Positions 1 to 11,070 of a stretch of DNA of 64,000 nt are shown here, piece by piece. Where the stretch lies: positions 124,001 to 188,000 of the forward strand of contig NZ_QQWG01000008.1 of the NCBI RefSeq assembly GCF_003863355.1, read 5' to 3'. The notes below the pieces were generated by a model, which saw only the letters and a list, made by a program, of their open reading frames with translations, was not told the DNA's origin and did not search any database. A program made the translations under genes and the position numbers. How positions within the stretch are numbered: position 1 is the stretch's first letter; the number at the start of each line of letters is the position of its first letter. This DNA comes from Ancylomarina euxina (GTDB lineage: Bacteria; Bacteroidota; Bacteroidia; Bacteroidales; Marinifilaceae).

Positions 1-316
1 CTAAAGGCGCTGTGAAAAATTTTTGTTGAACACTAAGAAAAACTGAGCCCAATATAATAGCATAAATAGTCTTAGCTCCGAATTTTGGACCTAAAATTTT
101 TAAAGCTATAATAATGAGAAAACAATTAATAATGAAGTAAGACACACCTACCGGGATGGTCTCTTTGGATCCATAAAAAATTAAAGTTCCAATACCACTA
201 ACGCCACCTCCTATGATTTCTGATGGAATTAAAAAGGCGGTCCAGCCAAAACTATAAATTGCCAATCCCAATGCAATGATTAAATAGGATTTTAACTCTG
301 AGGTGTTAAATTTCAT
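1..316 (-). CDS. YitT family membrane protein (N-terminal part, truncated by window edge)
   Basis: Reverse-strand translation MKFNTSELKSYLIIALGLAIYSFGWTAFLIPSEIIGGGVSGIGTLIFYGSKETIPVGVSYFIIN... resembles YitT/DUF161 proteins; runs off the window. Confidence 0.75.
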   Translation of the reverse strand, partial: MKFNTSELKSYLIIALGLAIYSFGWTAFLIPSEIIGGGVSGIGTLIFYGSKETIPVGVSYFIINCFLIIIALKILGPKFGAKTIYAIILGSVFLSVQQKFFTAPL

Positions 317-433
317 TTTATGAATTATTACTTTTTAAGATTAATTTATCAATTGTTATAAAAAAAGAAAAGCTTTAGTTTCATTGAGTAGTCAATGAAA
401 CTAAAGCTTTTCAAATATGAATTTAGCTTTCTT

Positions 434-3196
434 TTAGACTACTATATTTACAATTTTTTTAGGGACAATAATCACCTTTTTAGGTGTTTTACCATCTATC
501 CATTTCTGGGCCTGTTCATTATTCATTACAGCCTCTTCAATTTCATCTTTAGTCAGGCTTAATGAAAGTTCAAGTATAAATCTCATTTTCCCATTAAATG
601 ACACCGGATATGAATAAACATCTTCTACTAAATAAGCTTCATTTAAGACAGGGAATTCAGCATCAGTAATACTATTAGTATGACCACAAAGCTTCCAAAG
701 CTCCTCTGTAATATGAGGTGCAAAAGGTGCTAAAAGAGCAAGTAACTCTTCCAAAATAGCTTTCTTATTGCACTTAATCGTATTCAACTCATTTACACAA
801 ATCATAAATGCTGAAACAGAGGTGTTGAATGAAAATCGCTCAATATCCTCCTGAATTTTCTTAATTGATTTATGAAGAATTTTATATTCATCTTTTGTAG
901 GCTCATCTGTTGAAATCACAAATTCATTCTGTTCATTATGGAATAAACGCCACAATTTCTTCAGGAATTTATGTACCCCATCAATGCCATTAGTATCCCA
1001 TGGTTTTGATGCTTCCAATGGTCCTAAAAACATTTCATACAAACGAAGCGTATCAGCCCCATATTCATCAACAATCACATCTGGGTTAACGACATTAAAC
1101 ATCGACTTCGACATTTTCTCGACCGCCCAACCACAAATGTATTTACCTTCTTCTAATACAAATTCAGCATCTGCATACTCAGGCATCCATTTCTTGAAAG
1201 CTTCAGTATCTAAAACATCGTTTTTAACAATGTTTACATCAACATGAATTTGGGTTGTATCATACTCTTCTCTCAAACCATATGACACATATTTATTGGT
1301 ATTCTTAATACGATAAACAAAGTTAGAACGACCTTGAATCATACCTTGATTTATCAATTTTTTGAAAGGTTCATCTTTACAAACTTTACCTATATCGTAA
1401 AGAAATTTATTCCAAAAACGTGAATAAATTAAGTGACCTGTTGCATGCTCGGTACCACCAATATACAAGTCAACATCCTGCCAATACTCATTAACATCCG
1501 CAGAAACCAACGCATCATTATTACGAGGGTCCATATAACGTAAATAGTAGGCAGATGAACCTGCAAAACCTGGCATGGTATTCAACTCAATAGGATGACC
1601 ATCTTCGGTTGTCCAATTGGTTGCACGTCCCAATGGTGGTTCACCCGTTTCAGTAGGTAAATATTTATCAACCTCTGGTAATTCAAGAGGTAACTTATCA
1701 AGATCCATCATCTGTGGCATCCCATCCTTAAAGTAAACTGGGAAGGGTTCTCCCCAATAACGTTGACGAGAGAAAATCGCATCACGTAAACGAAAGTTAA
1801 TTTTACGCTTACCTAATCCTCTTTCTTCAATTTCAGTATTTGCTTTTACAATGGCATCCTTAACGTCCAATCCGTTCATAAAGTCAGAATTGATCATTTC
1901 CCCTGACTTAGCATCATATGAACCTTCGCTTAAATCACCGCCTGATACAACAGGAACAATTGGCAAATCGAAATGCTTAGCGAAAGCATAATCACGACTA
2001 TCATGAGCAGGAACAGCCATAATAGCTCCTGTTCCATATCCAGCCAAAACGTAATCACTCACCCAAACAGGAATAGCTTCTCCTGAAAATGGGTGTATCG
2101 CATATGAGCCTGTGAATTCACCGCTAACCGTTTTAACGTCGGCCATACGTTCTCTTTCAGTACGCTTTTTAGTCGCTGCAATATAAGCTGCAATTTTTTC
2201 TTTACATTCTGGAGTAGTTAATTGATCTACCAGCTCACTTTCTGGTGCCAAAACCATAAAGCTCACACCAAAAATAGTATCAGGTCTAGTTGTGAAAATA
2301 GTCATCTTCACATCAGAGTCCTTCACCATAAAATCCATCTCAGCTCCTTCGGAACGACCAATCCAGTTACGTTGAATTTCTTTTAATGAGTCTGTCCATT
2401 CAAGCTTCTCCATATCTTCAAGTAAACGCTTTGCGTAAGCAGAAACTCTTAAAGACCATTGACGCATTTTTTTCTGCTCAACTGGATGTCCTCCTCTAAC
2501 AGATAAACCTTCTTTAATTTCATCATTGGCAAGAACTGTACCCAACTGAGGACACCAGTTCACCATTGTATTGGCCAAATATGCTAAACGATAATTCAAA
2601 AGAATTCCATCTTGTTCTTTTTCGGATAGAGCATTCCATTCTTCAGCAGTAAAGATATCTTCCTGAGAGGTTGAAGCATCAACCTCTGCATTTCCTTTAG
2701 TTTGAAATTCTAGAACCAAATCAGAAATTGCCTCAGCTTTTTGAGTCTTATTATTGAAATAATGTTTAAACATTTCAACAAAAGCCCATTGAGTCCACTT
2801 ATAATACTCAGGATCAGAAGTGCGAATCTCTCTATCCCAATCGTATGAAAAGCCGATTTTATCTAATTGCTGACGGTATCTCTTAATATTAACATCCGTT
2901 GTTATTGCTGGATGCTGACCGGTCTGAATCGCATACTGCTCAGCAGGCAAACCATAAGCATCGTAGCCCATAGGATGCAATACATTAAATCCCTTTAAAC
3001 GCTTATAGCGAGAATATATATCAGAAGCAATATAGCCAAGTGGGTGTCCTACGTGTAAACCAGCCCCTGATGGGTACGGAAACATGTCGAGAACATAAAA
3101 TTTTGGTTTGCTTGTATCAACATCAACTTTATAAGTCTTGTTATCTACCCAAAACTTTTGCCACTTTTTTTCTATTTCTTTAAAATTGTATTCCAT
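434..3196 (-). CDS. leuS: Leucine--tRNA ligase
   Basis: HIGH-like [16 protein letters not shown] and KMSKS motifs; full-length class I LeuRS with Bacteroidota-style insertions. Confidence 0.97.
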   Translation of the reverse strand: MEYNFKEIEKKWQKFWVDNKTYKVDVDTSKPKFYVLDMFPYPSGAGLHVGHPLGYIASDIYSRYKRLKGFNVLHPMGYDAYGLPAEQYAIQTGQHPAITTDVNIKRYRQQLDKIGFSYDWDREIRTSDPEYYKWTQWAFVEMFKHYFNNKTQKAEAISDLVLEFQTKGNAEVDASTSQEDIFTAEEWNALSEKEQDGILLNYRLAYLANTMVNWCPQLGTVLANDEIKEGLSVRGGHPVEQKKMRQWSLRVSAYAKRLLEDMEKLEWTDSLKEIQRNWIGRSEGAEMDFMVKDSDVKMTIFTTRPDTIFGVSFMVLAPESELVDQLTTPECKEKIAAYIAATKKRTERERMADVKTVSGEFTGSYAIHPFSGEAIPVWVSDYVLAGYGTGAIMAVPAHDSRDYAFAKHFDLPIVPVVSGGDLSEGSYDAKSGEMINSDFMNGLDVKDAIVKANTEIEERGLGKRKINFRLRDAIFSRQRYWGEPFPVYFKDGMPQMMDLDKLPLELPEVDKYLPTETGEPPLGRATNWTTEDGHPIELNTMPGFAGSSAYYLRYMDPRNNDALVSADVNEYWQDVDLYIGGTEHATGHLIYSRFWNKFLYDIGKVCKDEPFKKLINQGMIQGRSNFVYRIKNTNKYVSYGLREEYDTTQIHVDVNIVKNDVLDTEAFKKWMPEYADAEFVLEEGKYICGWAVEKMSKSMFNVVNPDVIVDEYGADTLRLYEMFLGPLEASKPWDTNGIDGVHKFLKKLWRLFHNEQNEFVISTDEPTKDEYKILHKSIKKIQEDIERFSFNTSVSAFMICVNELNTIKCNKKAILEELLALLAPFAPHITEELWKLCGHTNSITDAEFPVLNEAYLVEDVYSYPVSFNGKMRFILELSLSLTKDEIEEAVMNNEQAQKWIDGKTPKKVIIVPKKIVNIVV

Positions 3197-3545
3197 GTTC
3201 AATAGCTAATTAGATATGAATTCCGATTACATACGGGTTGAGTTAATCTAGAGACCTAGATAAATCTCACACTTTCAATCTGATTGATAATTAAATGATA
3301 TAGATTTCGAATTTCACTATTATTAATAATTGCAAATTAAAATAACAAAACTGGAGCCTTCATTAAGGCGCAAAAGTAGCAAAAGTTTGAAATAAATGTG
3401 AACTTTATTTTAGTAAAGAGAAATTATTAAATTTTGTCTATTAGGACTTTAGCAAATTGCAAGAAAATTTCGAGGGGTGATCACAGAAGCAAGAAGCCAA
3501 TTTCCATAAATAAATGAATTAATTTTCTAAATTTGTCTTTAAATT

Positions 3546-3619
3546 GGCTCCATAGTTCAGCTGAATAGAACGTCAGATTCCGGTTCTGGAGGTCATGGGT
3601 TTGAATCCCATTGGGGTCA
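3546..3619 (+). tRNA. tRNA-Arg (anticodon CCG)
   Basis: Cloverleaf by eye: acceptor GGCTCCA/TGGGGTC, D arm GTTC/GAAC, anticodon stem TCAGA/TCTGG with loop TTCCGGT, T arm ATGGG-TTTGAAT-CCCAT. Confidence 0.9.
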
Positions 3620-3623
3620 CAAT

Positions 3624-3654
3624 AAAGCTCGAAGTGTTAACTTCGAGCTTTTTT
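3624..3654 (+). terminator. Intrinsic terminator after tRNA-Arg
   Basis: AAGCTCGAAGT-gtta-ACTTCGAGCTT followed by TTTT. Confidence 0.85.
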
Positions 3655-3685
3655 CATTTCAATCGTGCATCAAAAATTACAGCAC

Positions 3686-3716
3686 AAAAAAAAAGGAGTC
3701 CATCAGGACTCCTTTT
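3686..3716 (-). terminator. Intrinsic terminator of the exbB/exbD block
   Basis: AAAAGGAGTCC-atca-GGACTCCTTTT preceded on + strand by a poly-A tract (poly-U on minus strand). Confidence 0.8.
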
Positions 3717-3737
3717 AATTATATATCGAATAATAAA

Positions 3738-4205
3738 TTATTCAGCAGTTTGTCTAGTTGAATAGTTCAATTTAAGAGAACTCGCTTTTCTAAGCTCCTG
3801 CTTAATATCAGTGATAATACCCATTTTAGTGTATTGATCAACTTTCAATGAAGTAGTCAACTTATTACGTAATTCTTCTTTTCTTGACTCACGCTCTGTA
3901 CTAATAAAAGCCTGAATATCATCAACTGTTGCAAATTGGTCGTTCAACTGGATACGAGGCTCAGATCCGTAAGTCTTCGCAAATTTTCTCATAGGCACAC
4001 CTACATAGATGTTACTAACAAGATCCTTCTTTTCCAATTTAGTTATCTCTTTCGCTTCTGGTACCATAATATCCACATTCAAATCTACTTCTCTCATGGT
4101 TGTTGCAACCATAAAGAAAAATAACAACATGAATACAATATCAGGAAGAGAAGCTGTTGATATGGCCGGTAATTCTTTTTTACCGTCTTTTCTAAACTTT
4201 GACAT
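3738..4205 (-). CDS. Biopolymer transporter ExbD/TolR family
   Basis: Single N-terminal TM, SLPDIVFMLLFFFMVATTMRE motif typical of ExbD. Confidence 0.9.
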   Translation of the reverse strand: MSKFRKDGKKELPAISTASLPDIVFMLLFFFMVATTMREVDLNVDIMVPEAKEITKLEKKDLVSNIYVGVPMRKFAKTYGSEPRIQLNDQFATVDDIQAFISTERESRKEELRNKLTTSLKVDQYTKMGIITDIKQELRKASSLKLNYSTRQTAE

Positions 4206-4780
4206 TATTTACCTCCTGTATTTCTTGGTTCTGCTTCAGAAATCTGTACTGGGATATATTTTCTAACCGCTTCTTGCTGATCTGCATCAAGCTGGTCATA
4301 TTTCTTACCCCATTTTTGCATTGACTTCTCATCTTTTAACTCACGAGAAGCGGCTGCAAGTTCATCCTGAACGCGAATGTAAGTTGCGTATTGTGTTCCA
4401 CGGTCATTCTGTAACGAGATCAATCCCTTAGAAACCATAACGTCACCAAAATAGGGTACGTTTTTCAAGGCTTTTTCTGGAAGTGTCTCAAGATTTGAAG
4501 GATTCATGAAGAACTCCTTAGTTTTTTCGCGTAAATCCGAAATCCTAAGAATTTCTCCGTTCACCAACAATTCGTTGTTACGATTCACCAAAATGGAAAA
4601 AACGTTACGTTTTTTAACCTTAACATCAACATCCTGTTGTTCCTTATCTGGAATCGGTGGCAACTTTTTGTAGATACCTGTATCTACATCCATTGTAGTT
4701 GTCACCAAGAAGAAAATAAGCAACAAGAAAGCGATATCGGCCATCGAACTCGAATTTATCTCTGGTGTTTTTCTTGCCAT
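4205..4780 (-). CDS. Biopolymer transporter ExbD/TolR family (second copy)
   Basis: SSMADIAFLLLIFFLVTTTMD motif; tandem with the preceding ExbD. Confidence 0.9.
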   Translation of the reverse strand: MARKTPEINSSSMADIAFLLLIFFLVTTTMDVDTGIYKKLPPIPDKEQQDVDVKVKKRNVFSILVNRNNELLVNGEILRISDLREKTKEFFMNPSNLETLPEKALKNVPYFGDVMVSKGLISLQNDRGTQYATYIRVQDELAAASRELKDEKSMQKWGKKYDQLDADQQEAVRKYIPVQISEAEPRNTGGK

Positions 4781-4828
4781 AATATTATTTATTAAGGTTT
4801 ACGATTTGAATTTAATCAAATCATTGTC

Positions 4829-5278
4829 TTAGCGAAATTTTCTCAAAGTTTCTGTCACTACGATAGAAACGATAGCACCAACACCTAAAATATACATCGT
4901 ATAAAGAATAGTATCAGCAAACTTTAATGCTCCAACATTATTGTCTTCTCCTGTGTAACCAGGAAGATTTAATAATGTACCGTCAGATAAAGAATATGCT
5001 ACCAAGATAATTAATCCAAGACCAGCAAGTCCAGCTAATCCTAAAATTGCTCCTTTAGGATCAGATACGATCTGAAGTACAGGAAACAAGATTGATAAGC
5101 CAACAGTGATAATGAATAAAGCCTTTGCCCATTGAATCAACGAATCAGTATAAACTGGTGTTGTATAGGCTGCATTTGGCACTTCTCCACCAAAGTAAAA
5201 CATGGCTACAAAAATAACTGTAAGACCAAGCATTACATAGGTAAGAATATTTAAATATTTACTCAATGTATTTGACAT
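4829..5278 (-). CDS. Hypothetical multi-pass membrane protein in ExbB/ExbD cluster
   Basis: About four predicted TM segments; lies between exbB-like and exbD-like genes. Confidence 0.7.
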   Translation of the reverse strand: MSNTLSKYLNILTYVMLGLTVIFVAMFYFGGEVPNAAYTTPVYTDSLIQWAKALFIITVGLSILFPVLQIVSDPKGAILGLAGLAGLGLIILVAYSLSDGTLLNLPGYTGEDNNVGALKFADTILYTMYILGVGAIVSIVVTETLRKFR

Positions 5279-5287
5279 AGTCGGAAA

Positions 5288-6121
5288 TTATTTTTTCAAG
5301 TTGTATTTTACTAAGATATCAAGAAGAGAAATAGATGCATCTTCCATGTTGTTAACAATACTATCAATTTTAGCAGTACAGTAGTTGTAGAATACCTGAA
5401 GGATCATAGCTACGATCAAACCAGATACAGTTGTAATCAAAGCAACTTTAATACCACCAGCTACAGCAGCAGGAGAAATAGTACCCATTGACTGAATAGA
5501 GTCAAATGCACCAATCATACCGATTACAGTACCCATGAAACCCAACATAGGAGCAAGACCAATCATCAAAGAAATCCAAGAAAGACCTTTCTCTAAAAGA
5601 CCCATTTGAACTGAACCGTAAGCGATTACTGATTTCTCAACAACGTCTACACCTTCTTCGATACGATCAAGACCTTGATAGAAGATACTAGCGATAGGAC
5701 CGCGAGTGTTTCTACAAACTTCTTTAGCAGCATCAACACCACCATTGTTCAACGCTTCCTCTAGGCTAGCGATCAACTTCTTAGTGTTTGTAGTTGACAT
5801 GTTTAAGTAAATGATTCTTTCAATACAAAGAGCCAAACCTAAAATAAGAGTCAACAATACAAAACTCATAAACATCGCACCACCTTGGATGAATTGTTTT
5901 TTTACTACAGCGTGGAATGAAGTACTTTCTACTTCTTCCTCCATAACTGGAGCTACTTCTTCTACAGCAGTTTCTTGAGCTGCAACTTCCTCAGTTGTTT
6001 CATCCTGAGTATCTACGGTAGCTTCGGTAGTTTCAGCTGTCTCATCTTGAGCAACTGCATTAAATGATGCTCCAAAATTCAGCATCCCGATAACTGCTAT
6101 AAATGCAAATAACTTTTTCAT
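5288..6121 (-). CDS. MotA/TolQ/ExbB proton channel family protein
   Basis: LAPMLGFMGTVIGMIGAFDSI and ALITTVSGLIVAMILQVFYNY motifs; N-terminal signal peptide and acidic linker. Confidence 0.92.
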   Translation of the reverse strand: MKKLFAFIAVIGMLNFGASFNAVAQDETAETTEATVDTQDETTEEVAAQETAVEEVAPVMEEEVESTSFHAVVKKQFIQGGAMFMSFVLLTLILGLALCIERIIYLNMSTTNTKKLIASLEEALNNGGVDAAKEVCRNTRGPIASIFYQGLDRIEEGVDVVEKSVIAYGSVQMGLLEKGLSWISLMIGLAPMLGFMGTVIGMIGAFDSIQSMGTISPAAVAGGIKVALITTVSGLIVAMILQVFYNYCTAKIDSIVNNMEDASISLLDILVKYNLKK

Positions 6122-6334
6122 AGTCTGTTTTTCAAATTTTAATTAACGAAATTATTTTTTACAAAATTAAACGGTTACAATCAAAAAATTGATTAACAAT
6201 AATCAATTAAATTTTCTTTTTAAAGAACAAGCTTAAACCTCTTATATTACCTATATCTCACTCCTTTTCTTATGTAATACAAGATGATTTTAACAGTGCA
6301 CCAAATTACAAAAAAAAAGTGAAAAACAAATTTT

Positions 6335-7360
6335 CTATTGGCATAATTCACCTTTAATAGACTTATTTAAAAAGAATTTTATCTTATCTGAATCAAGCTG
6401 CTGTCCAAGCAAAAACATTAGCTTGGTGATAGCTGCTTCAGTTGTGATGTCATGACCACTCACAACCCCTATCTTTAATAACTCAACACTTGTTTCGTAC
6501 AAGCCCATATCCACACTACCTGCTGGGCACTGAGTCACATTATATACAATAATACCTTTATCGATTGCATCCTTAAGGGAAGCTACAAACCATTCATCTG
6601 TTGGTGCATTTCCTGCCCCATAGGTTTCAATCACAACGGCTCGTAAACCCTCGATATTCAAAATAGCATCTACCGTTTTTTTATTAATGCCTGGGAATAT
6701 TTTAAGAATAGCAATATTGGTATCTAAATCCGTCGCAATTGCAAACTCATTCTCTGTCGAAACTTTTTGAATAACGGCATGGTTGTAATGAATATTAATA
6801 CCCACTTTTGCCAAATCCGGATAGTTGTATGAATAAAAAGCATTGAAATATTCCGCATTATGCTTTGTCGTGCGATTCCCCCTAAATAATTTATTCTCGA
6901 AAAGCACACAAACTTCTGGAACAATCGCTTTACCATCTTTATAATCGGCGGCAATTTCAATGGCAGTAATCAGGTTTTCCTTACCATCAGTACGTAACAT
7001 CCCAATTGGCAACTGCGAACCCGTCAACACAACTGGTTTTTCAAGGTTATCAAGCATGAAACTTAAAGCTGATGCAGAATATGACATCGTATCGGTACCA
7101 TGAAGAACAACAAAACCATCAAATTTCTCATAGTTTTCTTTAATCATATTCGCAATCTTAACCCAAACTTCTGGATTCAGATTAGAAGAATCGATAAGTG
7201 GTTCAAAAGCTACTGAAGTTAAATCGAAACCAAATCCATTGAGTTCTGGCACCTGCTTTAGAATATGATCAAAATCGAATGGTTTTAAAGAACCATTTTT
7301 TGGATCTTTTACCATCCCAATAGTTCCTCCAGTATAAATTATCAAAATTGAAGTCTTCAT
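6335..7360 (-). CDS. ansA: Type I (cytoplasmic) asparaginase
   Basis: IYTGGTIGM and VVLHGTDTMSYSASALSF motifs, no signal peptide. Confidence 0.93.
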   Translation of the reverse strand: MKTSILIIYTGGTIGMVKDPKNGSLKPFDFDHILKQVPELNGFGFDLTSVAFEPLIDSSNLNPEVWVKIANMIKENYEKFDGFVVLHGTDTMSYSASALSFMLDNLEKPVVLTGSQLPIGMLRTDGKENLITAIEIAADYKDGKAIVPEVCVLFENKLFRGNRTTKHNAEYFNAFYSYNYPDLAKVGINIHYNHAVIQKVSTENEFAIATDLDTNIAILKIFPGINKKTVDAILNIEGLRAVVIETYGAGNAPTDEWFVASLKDAIDKGIIVYNVTQCPAGSVDMGLYETSVELLKIGVVSGHDITTEAAITKLMFLLGQQLDSDKIKFFLNKSIKGELCQ

Positions 7361-7492
7361 TTACTTATAAATTTCATGTTTTAACATTCCGATTAAAATC
7401 GGGAAATAATCACTTTAGCAAAACTACTCTTTGACCTTGTCTATTCAAGACAGAAGATTTTCGCAAATCTAACATCCCTGTCTAAAACTTGT

Positions 7493-8260
7493 TTAAATTT
7501 TAAATAGATTTTGAGCATTTCGACTTGTTATCTTAGTCACCTCATCAAGACTCAAATTGTGAATCTCAGCTAATTTTTCAGCAATAAAAGCAACATAAGC
7601 CGACTCATTCCTTTTCCCACGTTTGGGAGTTGGTGCCAAATAAGGGGAATCAGTTTCTAAAATTAAATATTTTGTATCGATTTCTTTAACGACTCGATCT
7701 AATCCAGAATTTTTAAAAGTAAGGATTCCATTTAAACCTAATAAAAACCCCATAGAAATTGCTTTATTGGCCTGCTCTAAATTTCCAGTAAAAGAATGAA
7801 ACACACCAGTAAGATTTTTAGATTTGAAAGGTTCCAAAACTTCAAAGATTTCTGAAAAAGATTCACGCGCATGAATAACAACTGGCAATTCTCTTTCAAC
7901 AGCCCAATTCAATTGTTTTTCGAAAACCAATTGCTGTTCCTTCAAAAAGGTTTTATCCCAATACAAATCGATTCCAATCTCACCAATTGCAATAAAACTT
8001 TCCTTTTTCAACCATTTCTCACAGATAGCCAATTCTTCCTCATAATTCTCTTTCACAGAAGTTGGGTGCAAGCCCATCATTGGCAAACAATAATCTGGGT
8101 AGTTTTTCACCAATTTAAACATGGGTTCGATTGACTCGGAATCAATATTTGGCAAAAAAATTTGGCCCACATTAGCATCTTTTGCTCGTTGAATTGCTTC
8201 AGCGATATCCTCGTCAAAAGCTTCAGAATAAATATGAGAGTGGGTATCGATTAACTTCAT
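7493..8260 (-). CDS. TatD family hydrolase
   Basis: IDTHSHIYSEAFD, IGEIGIDLYWD, ETDSPYLAP motifs. Confidence 0.93.
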   Translation of the reverse strand: MKLIDTHSHIYSEAFDEDIAEAIQRAKDANVGQIFLPNIDSESIEPMFKLVKNYPDYCLPMMGLHPTSVKENYEEELAICEKWLKKESFIAIGEIGIDLYWDKTFLKEQQLVFEKQLNWAVERELPVVIHARESFSEIFEVLEPFKSKNLTGVFHSFTGNLEQANKAISMGFLLGLNGILTFKNSGLDRVVKEIDTKYLILETDSPYLAPTPKRGKRNESAYVAFIAEKLAEIHNLSLDEVTKITSRNAQNLFKI

Positions 8261-8313
8261 AAAAAATTGTATTGACTATGAAATTGGCTTTCAAAATTAA
8301 TTTTCACACTTAT

Positions 8314-8344
8314 AAAAAAAGCCGGCTAAAGCCGGCTCTTTTTT
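8314..8344. terminator. Intrinsic terminator (gdhA side)
   Basis: AAAAAAAGCCGGC-taaa-GCCGGCTCTTTTTT. Confidence 0.8.
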
Positions 8345-8364
8345 ATATTTGAATCGCTAGGAGA

Positions 8365-9705
8365 TTATACACATCCTTGAGCCACCATCGCTTCAGCAAC
8401 TTTTACGAAGCCTCCAATGTTTGCACCATTTACGTAATTAATCTTACCTTCTTTTGTACCGAAACGTACACAAGTATCGTGAATATCTTTCATGATACGA
8501 GATAATTTAGCGTCAACTTCTTCAGCTGTCCAGTTGAAACGAAGCGAGTTTTGTGACATTTCAAGACCTGAAACAGCAACACCACCAGCATTAGCTGCTT
8601 TACCAGGAGCAAATGAACTGTTCTCACATAAGTAAAGCATAGCTTCTGCAGTACAACCCATGTTAGAAGTCTCAACAACATACTTACATCCGTTTGCAAC
8701 AAGAAGTTTAGCATCTTCTTCGTTCAATTCGTTCTGAATTGCACAAGGGAAAGCCATATCAACTTTTACACCCCAAGGCTTTTGTCCAGCGAAGAACTCA
8801 GCACCAAATTTCTCAGCGTAAGGAGCTACAACATCATTGTTAGAAGCACGAAGATCCAATAAGTAATCAATCTTCTCTGCATCTAAACCTTCTTTATCGT
8901 AAATGTATCCATCAGGACCAGAAACAGTAACAACTTTAGCACCAAGCTCAACTAATTTAAGAGCAGCACCCCAAGTTACATTACCGAAACCTGAAAGAGC
9001 AACAATTTTGCCTTCTAATGTCTCATTGTTTTCAGCAACCATATGCTGAGCAAAGTAAACAGAACCAAAACCAGTCGCTTCAGGACGGATTAAAGAGCCA
9101 CCAAACTCAAGTGGCTTACCAGTTAATACACCAGTAAATTCGTTACGAATTCTCTTATATTGTCCGAAAAGGTATCCGATCTCGCGACCACCTACTCCGA
9201 TATCACCTGCAGGAACGTCAGTGTTAGGACCAATATGCTTACACAACTCAGTCATGAAACTTTGGCAAAAACGCATAATTTCGTTATCTGATCTTCCTTT
9301 TGGGTTGAAGTCAGAACCACCTTTACCACCACCCATAGGTAGAGTAGTCAAAGAGTTCTTGAAAGTTTGTTCGAAACCTAAGAATTTAAGAGCACTTAGA
9401 GTTACAGAAGGGTGAAAACGTAAACCACCTTTGTAAGGTCCAATTGCAGAGTTAAACTCAACACGGTATCCACGGTTAATCTCTACTTCGCCATTATCGT
9501 TGAACCAAGGCACTCGGAACATGATAGTACGTTCTGGCTCACACATTTTCTCAAGAATTTTAGCATTCTTGTATTTAGGGTTAGAATCGTAAGTTTCCCA
9601 TACAGATTCTACTACTTCTTGTGCAGCCTGGTGAAATTCTGCTTCACCTGGAGTTCTACCCTTAAGGGCTTCCATGAATTCATTAATCTTCGCTTCCATG
9701 TCCAA
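8365..9705 (-). CDS. gdhA: NADP-specific glutamate dehydrogenase
   Basis: GPYKGGLRFHPSV, PMGGGKGGSDFNPKG, PAGDIGVGGREIGYLFGQYK motifs; full-length 446 aa. Confidence 0.96.
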   Translation of the reverse strand: MDMEAKINEFMEALKGRTPGEAEFHQAAQEVVESVWETYDSNPKYKNAKILEKMCEPERTIMFRVPWFNDNGEVEINRGYRVEFNSAIGPYKGGLRFHPSVTLSALKFLGFEQTFKNSLTTLPMGGGKGGSDFNPKGRSDNEIMRFCQSFMTELCKHIGPNTDVPAGDIGVGGREIGYLFGQYKRIRNEFTGVLTGKPLEFGGSLIRPEATGFGSVYFAQHMVAENNETLEGKIVALSGFGNVTWGAALKLVELGAKVVTVSGPDGYIYDKEGLDAEKIDYLLDLRASNNDVVAPYAEKFGAEFFAGQKPWGVKVDMAFPCAIQNELNEEDAKLLVANGCKYVVETSNMGCTAEAMLYLCENSSFAPGKAANAGGVAVSGLEMSQNSLRFNWTAEEVDAKLSRIMKDIHDTCVRFGTKEGKINYVNGANIGGFVKVAEAMVAQGCV

Positions 9706-9904
9706 AATATGTTATGAAATTAAAATAAGATTGTTGTGATACAATTGTTAATATTTTGGTTCAAATGTATATAAATTTTAAGAACCTCAATTTTTTTTAG
9801 TAAAAAAATTCAAACGTTTTAAAAAACACTTAACCTTTAATTGCCAGACAATTACATATTTGAAAATCCTGCTCTACAACATCAGCTAAAAAAAAGTAGA
9901 TTTT

Positions 9905-11008
9905 TCAGGAAGTCAAAGAGTAGATTTTACCTGGAAGTGCTCTAATAAGTCCTTCAAATTCCATTTTTAGCAACAAACTTGAAACCCTACTCATGGGCAA
10001 ATTCAAATTGATGGAAAGCATATCAATTCCTAATTTGCCTTCATTATTTAATAGGTCCACAATTAGTTCTTCCTCTGATGAGAGTTCAACAAACATTCTT
10101 GATTGAACCGCATCCTTCTTTCCCAAATCATTCTCCCAGCCCAGAATATATTCAATATCAGAAATCGATTCTATTAAATGTGCCTGATTGGTTTTAATTA
10201 AATGATTACATCCTTTAGAGTAGATATCACCTGACCTACCAGGAAATGCAAATACATCTCTATGATATGAATTCGCAATTTCAGCAGTTGTCAATGAGCC
10301 CCCCTTTCTAGCAGATTCAATCACCAAAGTAGCATCAGACATGCCGGCAATAATTCTATTGCGACGAACAAAGTGTCTAGGATCAATAACACTTTTCGAA
10401 GTAAACTCTGTAATAATCGCTCCACTTTGTATAATCTCTTCTGCATATTTACGATGCTGAGCTGGATACATCAGATGAAAACCATGTCCCACAACTGCTA
10501 CTGTAGGTAAATTATATTTCATTGCTGCCTTATGAGCACAAATGTCAATACCATAAGCTAAACCACTCACGATGATAGTTTTCTCAGCATGTGAAGCAAG
10601 TGCCTTAATAAGCTTATTACAATTCCCCCGCCCATATTCTGTGGCATTACGAGTTCCAACTACACTTAAAATGCGAGAAGCATTAAAATCAATCTCACCT
10701 TTATAATATAAGGTACTTGGAGAATCAGCGCAGTTCAATAACCGCTGTGGGTAATTTTCATCGAGATAAAAAGCGACTTTAATAGCATTTTCATCAATAA
10801 ATTTAAGTTCTGCTTCAGCATCTCGTAGAGCAGAATTCCGATCAAGCTTCTGTATTATATTTTTTCCAATACCTGGAACTTTCAGTAGGTTTTGTTTCTT
10901 CTCCTTAAAAAATGCCTCAGCACCACCCGAATAAGCAATCACTTTCCGTGCATTAATACTGCCCAGGCCAGTTAAAAAACTAAAGGCGACTTTATAAAGT
11001 GTTTCCAT
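9905..11008 (-). CDS. dprA: DNA-processing protein DprA
   Basis: VVGTRNATEYG, VSGLAYGIDICAHKAAM, RNRIIAGMSDATLVIESARKGGSLTTA motifs; C-terminal winged helix. Confidence 0.95.
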   Translation of the reverse strand: METLYKVAFSFLTGLGSINARKVIAYSGGAEAFFKEKKQNLLKVPGIGKNIIQKLDRNSALRDAEAELKFIDENAIKVAFYLDENYPQRLLNCADSPSTLYYKGEIDFNASRILSVVGTRNATEYGRGNCNKLIKALASHAEKTIIVSGLAYGIDICAHKAAMKYNLPTVAVVGHGFHLMYPAQHRKYAEEIIQSGAIITEFTSKSVIDPRHFVRRNRIIAGMSDATLVIESARKGGSLTTAEIANSYHRDVFAFPGRSGDIYSKGCNHLIKTNQAHLIESISDIEYILGWENDLGKKDAVQSRMFVELSSEEELIVDLLNNEGKLGIDMLSINLNLPMSRVSSLLLKMEFEGLIRALPGKIYSLTS

Positions 11009-11070
11009 GGTTTGGATTTAGATCATCCAAATTAGGAAATTGCATTGTCAAATCAAAAAAAGAGTAGTTC

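Noticed and set aside
434-3196. Extra internal segments in LeuRS as an intein or insertion
   Set aside because: No intein motifs; segments look like lineage-typical LeuRS insertions within one continuous frame.
8490-9415. 74-aa and 64-aa ORFs within gdhA
   Set aside because: Out-of-frame or antisense to a clear full-length gdhA; no recognisable domain.
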